Assembly: GCA_963978905.1 (NCBI GenBank)
Contig: OZ022258.1
Span: forward strand, 53,056,591-53,120,590
DNA length: 64,000 nt
Direction: 5' to 3'
Source of the DNA: Trichostrongylus colubriformis
Taxonomy: Eukaryota; Nematoda; Chromadorea; Rhabditida; Trichostrongylidae
Each line of letters opens with the position of its first letter. Within the stretch, counting starts at the first letter, position 1. Made by a program: the position numbers and the translations under genes. The notes under the pieces are model-generated. The model was not told the DNA's origin. It ran no database searches and saw only the letters and a list, made by a program, of their open reading frames with translations. Positions 48,201 to 57,435 of this stretch are shown here, in pieces.

Positions 48201-48923
48201 AAAGAATTCGTTTCACCCATGAATAGGCAGTGTATCAAAGGATGAACAAGCGCTTCCCATATTACCTTTGAGCACCGACTTCCCCCTCTCAGGAGCTGCT
48301 GATGAATGAGTATGTATAATGCACAAAAGAAAGCACTTTCTGCAGAATGCCTCAAGTAGTTACGTCTTAAAACGGTCCGCATAATCACCACCGGCATATG
48401 GTCTATCGTGATCCTTGCGACTCGTGCACCGGGTCCGTTGAGTGAGTCAGGCCGTTTTTATACTTTGCAGCACGGGCCTCGATGGCCGTACTCGCGACCG
48501 GCAGCGTCGACACTGTCGCCACGCTTGAGGGGAGGGGGCTTATGACGGTTGTGTTTTTCATACCGTGCTCAATCGTTGACACCCTCGTTTCGCACTGCGA
48601 GGTCCTACTTAATTTCCGGCCAGAACACACGTACCCCGGACCATTGGGCGGGGCGATTATACCGAGACCAGCCGGGAACCAATGGCAAAAGGCCGCGGTC
48701 GTACTTTTCGGTGCCGGCGGCAGGGCGTGGCTGCGTAGCTTTGCGTCTCCGCCTATGCCACCCTGCCTCGTTGCCAGCGTCATCTATGCACCTGTCACTC
48801 TCCCTCGCTGCCTGTGAACGCAGCCATGCCTTGCCGGCGGTGAGTATGACCGCGGCCTAACGTATGTTGAGTGTGCATTTTCAAAATACACTTTCTTTCA
48901 GGAAATCTTGGCGGAAGATTTGA
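36203..48923 (+). CDS. GT11 alpha-1,2-fucosyltransferase-like gene, copy 3 (8 exons, 317 aa)
   Basis: Exons: 36203-36352, 36578-36733, 43157-43221, 45420-45575, 45645-45759, 45821-45913, 47413-47609, 48902-48923. All phases join in frame. The N-terminus (MKPFWKV) and anchor resemble copy 2 closely, and the family motifs GGRLGNQ, HVRRTDF, FGDD and STFGWWLAFF are intact. The ATG lies three bases after a CAG acceptor (36200), consistent with spliced-leader addition. The C-terminus is short (SWRKI). The position matching the copy 2 polyadenylation signal reads AATAAG instead of AATAAA. Intron 2 (6.4 kb) holds a 2.5-kb palindrome with a tRNA-like spacer and other repeats; introns 3, 6 and 7 also hold foldback elements. 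The exon 5 donor is GTCAGT. The role is inferred as a Golgi fucosyltransferase; the acceptor is unknown. Confidence 0.87.
37274..39796. repeat. Large palindrome: ~965-bp inverted arms, 592-bp spacer
   Basis: The segment 37274-38239 reappears almost unchanged as reverse complement at 38832-39796. Both arms contain the same 83-codon open frame (minus 37704-37453; plus 39367-39618) differing at only a few residues, and the same frame beginning MYSFQALSAPAPHADP (plus 38096 onward; minus 38975 downward). I recognise no transposase in the arms. The element sits in intron 2 of GT11 copy 3, so the primary transcript could fold into a hairpin nearly 1 kb long. It could be a long-terminal-inverted-repeat transposon that lost its coding centre, or a recent inverted duplication. 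Confidence 0.85.
38638..38712 (+). repeat. tRNA-like sequence with Pol III A and B boxes (SINE or tRNA-Ser-like remnant)
   Basis: An A-box-like TGGCGCAGGCCGAGTG begins at 38638 and a perfect B box GGTTCGAATCC lies at 38694-38704, flanked by a T-arm-like stem (AGGGG/CCTCT). The 56-base spacing suits a tRNA with a long variable arm such as Ser. No 5' strand pairing with the 3' acceptor part is evident, so a complete tRNA gene is not supported. It lies in the spacer of the palindrome. Confidence 0.5.
40770..40965 (+). repeat. Dispersed repeat family R1, copy 1
   Basis: This stretch, containing GAGAATCAACGGTGGGAAGG and later CTGTCCTATTACTAGGCATC, recurs in reverse orientation at 45978-46165 and 61200-61400. 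All are non-coding in appearance; no terminal repeats were found. Confidence 0.75.
42293..42724. mobile_element. GCGTTCGTACTTTGCGC-type MITE, 432 bp
   Basis: The ends CGCGTTCGTACTTTGCGCA and TGCGCAAAGCATGAACGCGG are inverted copies. The interior has a short direct repeat built on CAAGATTCGAATTC-like units (42475-42600). In intron 2 of GT11 copy 3. Confidence 0.7.
43466..43655 (+). repeat. Dispersed repeat family R3, copy 2
   Basis: Counterpart of 1800-1995, in intron 3 of GT11 copy 3. Confidence 0.7.
43945..44345. mobile_element. Foldback element with GGGCCGCATGCAA core
   Basis: The left arm (TTACCCATATATTTATG ... GGGCCGCATGCAACGTTTCACG) is an inverted copy of the right arm (CGTGAAAATTTTGCATGCGGCCC ... 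ATGAATATATGGGTAAC), about 95 bases each. A diverged relative lies at 180-425. In intron 3 of GT11 copy 3. Confidence 0.7.
44606..44893. mobile_element. GTGTGCACTTATGACG-type MITE
   Basis: It has the same termini and GC-rich interior as the element at 27751-28022, in the same orientation, with strong similarity along its length. I see no clear target duplication. It lies in intron 3 of GT11 copy 3. Confidence 0.75.
45978..46165 (-). repeat. Dispersed repeat family R1, copy 2
   Basis: Reverse-strand relative of 40770-40965, sharing the segment around GGATGGAAATGGCCGAAAAC. It lies in intron 6 of GT11 copy 3. Confidence 0.75.
46754..47251. mobile_element. 498-bp foldback element, TA target site
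   Basis: Both ends begin CAGTAGCGGTCAAAAATATA on their own strand and are bordered by TA. Similarity between the two halves continues inward for about 170 bases, including matching segments reading GAAGGCAACTG, so the whole element can fold back. It is non-coding and of Tc1/mariner type by target site. It lies in intron 6 of GT11 copy 3. Confidence 0.85.
47722..48178. mobile_element. 457-bp GGGTGTGTACCC-type MITE
   Basis: The ends match the 26804-27040 element (GGGGTGTGTACCCTTATGTC inverted at both sides). The flanks CTGCCCTT and CTGCCCGT (47714-47721 and 48179-48186) look like an eroded 8-bp target duplication. The interior contains a 207-bp segment (47756-47963) repeated outside the element at 48392-48598. 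In intron 7 of GT11 copy 3. Confidence 0.8.
47756..47963 (+). repeat. 207-bp direct repeat, first copy
   Basis: This segment (starting CGGCATATGGTCTATCG) is nearly identical to 48392-48598. The first copy lies inside the 457-bp MITE, the second outside it. Confidence 0.85.
48392..48598 (+). repeat. 207-bp direct repeat, second copy
   Basis: Nearly identical to 47756-47963 with a handful of changes; the following sequence differs. It lies in intron 7 of GT11 copy 3, before the GGCCGCGGTC foldback element. Confidence 0.85.
48691..48858. mobile_element. GGCCGCGGTCGTAC-type foldback MITE
   Basis: The left end GGCCGCGGTCGTACTT and right end GAGTATGACCGCGGCC pair with each other, with an inner GGCAGGGCGTGGC/GCCATGCCTTGCC pair like the copy at 13543. 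In intron 7 of GT11 copy 3. Confidence 0.7.
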
Positions 48924-49984
48924 TATCTCTTTGGCCCTGACCTTATGATTAATGGATGTAAATAAGTGAAGCAAGTTGTGATTATACACCAACGACTGCC
49001 TAGCAGTGGCTCTTTCCTTCTACTATTCATTGCTCAAAGCAGACTATTCTTCGTATGTGCTGAATTATCGGACGGTAAAAATGCAACGAATCGCATTGTA
49101 AATTGTATAGTATTCTTAAATTTCACTCCTATCAGGCTCGATTTCTCTGCCATTTCTTTTTATTTGAAAACTAAACCGTTGTTCATGTGCCCATGAACAT
49201 GAGAGATATAAAAACACCAATAATCGAGCGAGTTTTCTTTTTATACAAATTTTTGAACAAACTACAAGTTGTCCAGGTGATACCATCCACCATCATTTTT
49301 ACCAGTGCTCGAGAAGGGATTTGTGTGCTACGGAAACTACTGTGCCTATCCTCAGCTGTTGCTGACTTGCTGCTTTGGCGAGGGATCGTGCGATCGTGCG
49401 ACCTCCACAATCGCTGGATTGCAAAATCATTTTTTCGATACACAGTTTCGCTTCATCTGCAAAATGTGAGGTCCAACCGATGCCTTAACACAGAAATTCA
49501 CATCGCCACGTGCGGCATGAGGACGAGTGAGGCCCTGTATGGAATTTCGTACTGTAAGGCCACCGCAGACTTAGCAATTTCGTGGGTTTGCGATTCTATG
49601 ATTTTGGAGCTTCACGCCTAAGTTATTGGTCAATCCGTGGATCGCCATTCGCCCGCTTCTCGTACTACGTTTGTTGATTCTCGGAAGATGCTGTTTCTCT
49701 GTATAGTATAGAAGCAGGGTGCACTTTGCTCGAGCATGTAAACTGGGATATTAGGGTCCATCACCATCGCGGCCTAGCTACTTTGACGGTGATTTCAGAG
49801 GTTCTCGTCTGTTCTTAGCTCTTATCAGCCGTGTCAGCGAAGATAATTTCCCATCCGTTCTGCGGTTTCCGGAATTGCAAATCACTTATTGATGTTTCTT
49901 TTTAGGTCTCTTCATAGTCACAAGTCAACTGTGTGTTTTGATTAAAGCATAACAGGGTATTGACCTTAACCACTCCCTTCTGTG

Positions 49985-50215
49985 GGATGCGCCGCGCAAT
50001 CTAATTCCGTTCGGAATCGTGGTGGAGGTAGAGGCGATTTGCCATATGCAATGACCTGCGGTGGCTAGCCGAGATGCAACTCAGTGCTTTTATCCTTCCA
50101 GATAGGTCTCCTTCCAATTCACCTACCCCGCAGGGATGGGAGGCTTGATTGGCCTGGGCGGACGTTAATGCGGGATTTGATCCCCGCACCATGACAGTGG
50201 GAGTGCGCAGTACAT
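49985..50215 (+). repeat. Dispersed repeat family R2, copy 2
   Basis: Matches 10080-10345 segment by segment. It includes GCGGGATTTGATCCCCGC, a small palindrome resembling a tRNA T-arm, so a SINE-type origin is possible. Confidence 0.6.
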
Positions 50216-50294
50216 GTCACTACGCCCTGTGTGTTGATTATCACAAAAGATACTTCAATATTGTGCTGTTCCGGAGTCTCATGGATATCTGAAT

Positions 50295-50382
50295 GTTTCA
50301 CAACAATTGAGGCTCCAAAATATTTATTCAAAAAACATCAGTTTTTTGAATAAATATTTTGGAGCCTCAATTGTTGTGAAAC
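50295..50382. repeat. Perfect 42-bp inverted repeat with 4-base loop
   Basis: Positions 50295-50336 and 50341-50382 are exact reverse complements, separated only by ATCA. The match ends abruptly at both outer edges. Its transcript would form a perfect 42-bp stem. Confidence 0.95.
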
Positions 50383-51793
50383 TATCAGAAAAGGGTTGTC
50401 AAGGATGACTGAGTGGCTCACGCCGTGCTCTGTTTCCGAACGCAATTGGAATTCTGCTCTAACTCATATTCACCGCGCGACGCGTCGTACGCCGCGGTGT
50501 TAATGATACAAACCTTGCAAGATGCAGCAACCTAACCCAATTCACCTGCTCCAGCTTCAAGAGGGAAAGACGAGCGACGGACGCAGAGCTCAACCACAAT
50601 GCGACGGGTGTTGCAGTTCTTGGGCAGAGCGTTCCAGAAAGTGCTTGCCCGGGTGTGGCCAAAAAGGCAGAAAATTTGCGGTGTGACACTATGGGTGCGA
50701 GGTAGGGTACTAACTGGGGGGCAAAGCGATAAGGTTCAAAAGAAGGCGAAAAGTAATACCGCGTCCACGGCTCGCACACATGCACGCCGGGCGCCGCGAC
50801 GCGAAAGTTTTGTCGAAAATGGCGCACGCCCCTGATTACCCAGTAACTACTCCTTGAGCTGCCATGAGAGAAGCATCCTTCCTTTCGCTGGTTAATCTAG
50901 CTGCACGCCGAAAGGCTGGAATAGTTCAGCTGTAAACTGAGCCTGTAGTGAACCCGAGTTCACGATGACTCATGTATGCGTCGCTTATGCTGCGGTATAA
51001 ATAAGAGACGGAGCTGAAGAGGAGACATCGGAAGGAGGGACGCTGGGGCTGCTGCTCCTGTGGAGTCCGCAAGGTGGCGGTCCCATTGGGTCGCCTAATA
51101 ATGTCCACGGTAACGCGTCGGTAGATAAGAAACTGCGGGACACTACGTTCTGCATCCAATGGGACAAGAAAGGAGTTTGCAACTTAGGAAATATCTGAAA
51201 AAAGTGCCTTCATAGGAAAATATTGTGGCTGTAGTACTTATAGAAGTGTAGTATACTGTGTTAAAGACGTATGGATAGGAATGAAATAAACTTGGAGTAG
51301 AAAAGTTGGACAAAAATATAAACCACCAAAACCTCTTTGAGAGTGATGCAGCCTCAAAATGCCCTTCGAAGCAGTGAAGGCAATGATTTGCTAGTGAAGC
51401 AATCAGAGCGTTTCCTGACGAGAACATAAGATTCTCTCGAGAGTTGCCACATCCTCTCGTATCTAGTCGCGAAAACATTCCTAATAGTCCATTGGACGTT
51501 AGCAGATAGACAAAAAGATGCTATCACAATGAGAGAGGGCATCCTACAGAAATTGCACGCCCAAGCACTTCTGAGGAGTTGATCTGCACATTCGAGTATA
51601 TGTTTTTGCCCAAATCTAACAGGATGAACGAGGGACTTCCTTTCTCCTTGGAGGCTTAGGTAAAAATAGCGTCAATGGTGGAATGCCCACTCGTCGAGAT
51701 AGCACCAAAAAAAGCTTTTTGCTGGCACAAAATAGCCTAAATGGGCTTCATTCATAGCGTTTCAGTAGCGTCAATACTCCATTCTTTCGATGT

Positions 51794-51979
51794 CGCATAT
51801 TACGTTTCCATAGCGAATGGCGCTCAGGAAACTTCTTATGCGACCGTTATACATACAAAATTGGTAACAATGTCCTTTACAGTAATCGCATATTACGTTT
51901 CCATAGCAAATAGAGCTAAAGAATCTTTTATGCGACTGTTATACATTCAAAACTGGTAAAAATGTCCATTACAGTAACC
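51794..51979 (+). repeat. Tandem duplication, 93-bp unit
   Basis: Two diverged copies (51794-51886, 51887-51979) each start CGCATATTACGTTTCCATAG and include ATGCGAC-GTTATACAT. Confidence 0.8.
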
Positions 51980-52612
51980 TGTCATAATCTTATAAAATCA
52001 ACAAAATACAAACAACAAATGGGGAAACATGGAGTGGCAGAGCATAACGCTGAACCTATGCATTAGTATGACTGAGTCGATTCTTAACAAGGATTAGTCG
52101 AACATGCTTACATGAGAAAATGATGAAAATCTGCTCGGAAATCTACGGGCATAAAATTTTCAACGCATGCTAGGAACACCAATAAATGGGCATCTTGTTT
52201 CATGAATTCTACTACTTTTGAACGAAAAACACTTGTAGGGGGACGATTTAATGTTTCCAATCAACATGTTTACCAGCAATTGGCAAGAGATCACTAGCAG
52301 AAATGCTTTCTGGAAAGCTGAGACACAAAATCAATTTTCATTTCTTATACAATTAGTGAAAAACTGCTTACCAATTTCGATATCCTCACTGTTTCACTTT
52401 GAGATAGCACACTGAAGATTTTTCACTGGACAGTACAACAATAATAAGGCTGAAGCGAGCAGCTGCACGAATGACCTGAAATATGGAATAGCTCAAACTA
52501 AGCCCTTTTCAACATCTACGGCCATAGCCGAAGTGTTACTTGGAAACCGAACAGAACAAGTGTGGATGATCCACAAGAGGTGAAAATAAATTATATGACA
52601 ATGCTTGTATAC

Positions 52613-55600
52613 TCAAATGGGGTGAACCTTTTCTATGTAGCCATCAAGTTCGTGTACAGCTCGCCGCATTCGCCATTGGCCATCGCAAACCTCTCCATCC
52701 TCGTCTTCTTCGGAAGAGTACTGTCAGTAGTAATTACAGCCTTTCTAGCCTCAGAAACATGAAATTTATCCTTACCTCATCCTGTCTCTTCAGATAATCG
52801 ATTTCCACGAGTGCTAGCCCATATTCCAGCAAGTCGCAACTCACTTCATCAATGTAGTCGGAGATGGAGGAAAATGATGATGGCCGTCGAAGTGTGAAAC
52901 TGCAAATTATGGGGGCAATGAACGAAAACCAAGTCAGGATAAAAGTGCGCACATCTTGTTTCGCTGGACCTGTAACTCCTTCACGTCTGAGAATCCACAC
53001 ATAACCGTCTTTTTTGAGTCCACAAGATAATATGATAATGGGCGAACTTTCGTAGAAGTCTCTCCGCGGACAGCTTTGCTGGAAGAATAAGTATTTTGAG
53101 CAAACTATGACAAAACTTTTCAAAAACGAATTATAAGTCGCACCTCCAATCAAATTCGCCTTCAGGATGAACCGGTGGATTCTTGATCATGCACCTCAAA
53201 CACATAGAAGGTGGACATGCTTGGCATTGACATCCTTCCAAAATGCAGTCGACACCAGTAAACTCTCCACAAATGCACTTGGGGCGCTGGCTAATCATAC
53301 TATTATATTATTATACATTTTGAAAGAATAAGGGAGAAGATCACTATACGTAGAACCATTAGGAAATGTACTTAATAGGTAAGATGTAAATTTGAAACTG
53401 CGCAAGTGACTTTTTTAGGGAATATAGCTTTACCTTTCAGATAGTCGTGCACGTTTCTTCGGAGTACCATTGTCCTCTTCCTGGTTTTTCGAGCTACACT
53501 GTTTCAGCCACTCGTTGTACTGCCACCCATAGCGGCAGTTTCCAAAAACAAGCCTGAAAAGGTCTTTTGAAAATTGAGTCTCAATCAATGATAACTAGTT
53601 ATGTATGTATGTTTTGCGATGCTCATAATGAAGAACATAACCTCGTACACCTCAGGCATCTAACGATGAAATACCTTTTCCAGCACAGGAGAGACTGTAC
53701 CACCTTCCTCACTGTTTCACTACCTAATAGGCAGCACAAAGGATGGGAAGCCCCATCTCACCCTGAAGACCCACGCCCGTTTGCTAGCACCACTGACTGC
53801 ACACATGGATATGGGCAGCAGGCGTCGTTCCATCATTACACTTCACATTCGGCGAACGAAAAGCAACCTCACCCGTTTTCCAGTTTCATTTTAAGAAGAC
53901 GCATCGCACACCACGCATCTTCTACTGAGCAATGTCCATGCGAGTTCTGTAAAAGATGATTGTCATTAATACCAGGAGGTGATAAATGGCAATAATCCTC
54001 TATGTAAAAAACAAGCCTGGATATTTTCGTCTAAAAACACCGACATCAAATTCTTTAAACTCGTTTTCATTCTCTCAGAGCCGGAGAGATTATATATGAG
54101 ACCAATATCGATACAGTACCTGAAAATTCTAAAATAGCTTCTGAAAAGAGGATACTATTTGGGACAAGCAAAGCACACAAGCTTTTCTAGCCAAAAGAGT
54201 TTAGAATCAAGCAATGAGCAGTAATTTGAGGACTCCTCACAAACAAAATACAGGAAAAAGCTGAGCACAACAAAAAACTTACGGATGAGCCATATGCATT
54301 GCCCGTAAATCAAATTCCAAGGAGTGACCACATAAAATAGCATCCGAAGGCAAAAATGAGCACAAAGCTGTCTGTACATCTTCGAGCGATGTCGTTACCG
54401 ACTCGAGAAGTTCAGGAGTAATCCCAGAGAACTTCGTTAAGTAATCCTGAAATTTGACACTCTTAGTTTCTTCAACTCTCACTGCCGCTGGAGACATCCT
54501 TCTCGAACACTACAAAATACGGGAAACAAGGTGCTCATACAGAAAAAGGAATGTGATGTTAAGCGTTATCATTCTCGCCTAGCTATCAGGGGAAAACCAG
54601 AACACTCGAGGGAAAATATAGGATGGAATGAACAGGAACAGAAACAAAGTTCCGTTCGAATTCAATGGCCTGAATGCCTTTCTACCCTTGAACGGCAGAT
54701 GACGCTCAGGACTATGTCACAAGAAAACGTCAAAACATGCAGTATTTGAACAAAAAAATAACACCTCCTCAAATGAAATATGAACACGATCTCAAAATCT
54801 ATTAAGAGGTCCAAATAGAAGGAAATAATACAGCAAGTTCAGGAATGTCTCACCGTTATTTCATTCTTCGGCTTCACAAGTGTGTCAAACACTACACTAC
54901 CGTCCTCTCTAATCTGAATGGGAACATAATAAATGAATGCCATTCTCGAGAGCAAAATTCGACTGCATCTTAGGTTAATGTGAGGTCGTAATTTTACGAT
55001 ATCCGACTTTGCATGGGAATGATGGAGTCACGAAGTTTGAAAAGGGGTCACGCATAGCTTATTCGCTGGACTGAAAAGAATTTTAGTATAAAAGCGACCT
55101 ACCAGAGATATACGAGTCAACTCATGAACACCAGCTGATGTCACGCACATCTCACAATCCAGTGCAAATATGGGAGAACTCTTCGTTACCAAAGCATACC
55201 TGGGCAAATAACATAGGCAACGCACTAGTGATCCATTGTTCACAAAATACAGCAAAAAGCCTGCCCAACAAAATAACTGTCCTCTACTTACTTCTCTTTA
55301 GTTGCTATAATGCTATCGCCATCTGGAAACGGATATCCATTGTCCACCATCTCAGGCGTTGTGATTAAGAGCTCTGTTCTCAAATCATCATTTCTTCCCA
55401 CACCTTCCAGAGGATCGATTTTCTGCAAAAACAACTTGAAACACTGGACAGAGTACGCTGAAGAATCGATGTAATGAATAGTTGATGATGGTCAATGAGA
55501 GAAAAGCCAGTGCCATGCTCAACTTTTGGGGATAAACAGAAACAAAGTAAAAATCTTTTATATAAATTAAGAAAAACAGTTTTATCAAAAAGAGTTCAAT

Positions 55601-56548
55601 GATCCCATTAGAGTCCCACAGAAGTGAGTGGTTTATATTGCACACGTTACGTTGGTCTATTCATCATGGTATTAGGTGAAAATGATATTGGTATTGACTC
55701 TTAAACTCACCAAAACACGTTCCCGAATCTGCTCTTGCATGCTCACGGGCACCTGCATTATGTGACTCCAGAAAGTGTCACGATCACCCACAGCTGAATC
55801 CATCCGTATCCAACTTTTGTCAAAAAAACTGTCAACAAATGTGAACGAAAATTCGTTATCATCCTGAAATTATTCATGATAAAAACATATATTCGTTGCT
55901 AAAAAACAGAACAATGAAAAGAAGTAAATACTTGCTATATAATCGTTAGGGCAGTTGACTCGAATAAGGATGGTCTGCGATGTGCTTTTCCATGGTCGAA
56001 AATGAGCCCATTTCGGTTTATTCACAATTGGTCCAATGACGGAGTACTGCACTAGTTCGCGAACTTCTAAACGTTCACTTCTATTGATGAGGAATAATTC
56101 ATGAGGAATGTACAATAAGGATGTTCAATGCGAAAGCGAGATAAATAACAAGGCTATTTAAGGAGTCACCTGGGTTCGACAAGTAAACTCCACCGAGACG
56201 CTCCAGTGTTAAGGTTAGCTGAGGACCAGGCTGACGCTGATAACGTGCAGCTGCCAGCTTTCTCGAAATTTTCATGGAAGAGTCGGTGACTGAATGAAGC
56301 AACAGAATTATTCCCATATGATGAGTCGCAGAAAGCACTTCAAAATACCAGAAGAGGTAAACTGGTGACTCACCGGCATCCATGTGGGAACCAGTCGAAT
56401 CCGAACATGAGGCTGAATTTCGAGCCGCAGCAGCGGTTTCGGCTTCCTCGATAGCTTTAGCCTCTTCTTCGGAAAGTTCGCCCATCAAGAACAGCTCATT
56501 AATTTTCTTTTTCAACTTTCTTACATGACGATTTTTATGTTGGTTCAT
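52613..56548 (-). CDS. REXO5: REXO5-like DEDDh RNA exonuclease (15 exons, 613 aa)
   Basis: Exons in transcript order (all minus): 56548-56374, 56289-56170, 56066-55936, 55863-55711, 55422-55292, 55199-55103, 54913-54854, 54446-54283, 54119-54017, 53946-53873, 53553-53434, 53299-53144, 53078-52953, 52899-52776, 52720-52613. The exonuclease domain spans about residues 246-400: ALDCEMC (D251, E253), then ELTRISL, FSGIT, GHSLEFDL (D335), a Pro-Tyr-Cys-Ile-Asp segment, and GHCSVEDA (H383, D388), giving a full DEDDh set. The wording around these motifs is closest to REXO5 (NEF-sp) rather than REXO1. Residues 1-60 are basic then acidic coiled-coil-like; residues 451-478 carry eight cysteines; the end is acidic and charged. 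The family trims 3' ends of structured RNAs, mostly nuclear or nucleolar. The ATG follows a CAG acceptor by 12 bases. Two introns need GC donors (after 55936 and 54017). It is divergent to the nucleotidyltransferase gene. Confidence 0.85.
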
Positions 56549-57435
56549 ACCGAAACTCTCCTGAATGCACAAAAGCACAAAAATGAAACAAATGATCCAA
56601 TGAAGTCTGTGAACGATGAGGACCGACAGTATTATTTCAGTGTAAACGTAAACATCTCCTACAACATATTCAAAGCCATGAAGGAGAAAGCCATTGGGTT
56701 CAACAAACACACTTTCAAAGACGTCCATTAAAGCGCGAACTGTGGACGTACACGTCGTACACCATATGCTACGCCATGTGTGCTCACAATAGCTCTAATG
56801 GTTTTTGTAACCTCCGCCATTCAAATTCGTCTGGTTGCGGGACCTGGCAGTCCCAATGACTGCTTATTTGTGGAGAGGATCTTATGGTGATACTGTAGTT
56901 TGAGGGTCGTCCCTCACTCGAAACCGTCCTACAGTTATCAGTTTTGTACAAACGGGTGTGTATATTTACCCAGGCCTTACCTTGGGGAAGTAAGGGCTTT
57001 TCCTAGATCAAGGCTTAGGCTAAAAAGCAGGTATACATAGCGGCGGGCGCCGCGTGGGGTGTCCCCTCGGTGATATGTAAAAACACCTCTGCTTACACGT
57101 GCATTTCCTACTCTTAATGATTACCGTAGCCCAACGCCTAGATAAATCGGTTTGGCGCGCGACGTTCGGCTTAGGAAACGCGTAAGTGGTTGCTTAGTCT
57201 AGTTGGAGCGAATTTCTCGTAATATTCTAATAGATTAATAATTCCTTTAATTTCTAGTAAGTTAGCTGTATCTAGACATAAGTAGCCTTGATAGGGTCTA
57301 AAGGCAGAAATTGGGCGCGATTCCCGTGACCTATGAGCTTTGCGATTCGTCTATATCAGAAACCTCGTTTTTATCATGTTTGTTCGGGTGTTTGATTTTC
57401 TCTCCAAGTGGTGAGTCGAATATTTTGCAGGCAAA
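56549..57435. promoter_or_regulatory. Divergent intergenic region between exonuclease and nucleotidyltransferase genes
   Basis: The two start codons point away from each other across 887 bp, each preceded by an AG acceptor suited to spliced-leader addition (56560 side and 57430). The middle (about 56940-57110) is GC-richer with small inverted pieces (TTTACCCAGGCC, TACCTTGGGG), but I recognise no defined promoter motif. Confidence 0.5.

Larger units (their letters stand above)
48924..52612. other. Region between GT11 copy 3 and the exonuclease 3' end
   Basis: The first about 80 bases match the 3' flank of GT11 copy 2. After that I see repeat R2, the perfect hairpin at 50295, a GC-rich repeat-like stretch (50470-50830) sharing GGTAGGGTACTA with 47965, and a 93-bp tandem duplication. 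No gene is supported. Confidence 0.6.

Noticed and set aside
52734..53153. A continuous 139-codon minus-strand frame with a hydrophobic middle
   Set aside because: Phase from the flanking exonuclease exons requires a different frame (53078-52953 joined to 52899-52776). The hydrophobic part is then intron sequence.
56099..56728. A 209-codon minus-strand frame read as one membrane protein
   Set aside because: It spans two true exons (56548-56374, 56289-56170) plus the intron between them; the hydrophobic parts are non-coding.
57000..57060. Spliced-leader RNA gene in the divergent promoter
   Set aside because: A TTTACCCAGGCC segment is vaguely similar, but the conserved SL1 sequence ending CCCAAGTTTGAG is absent.
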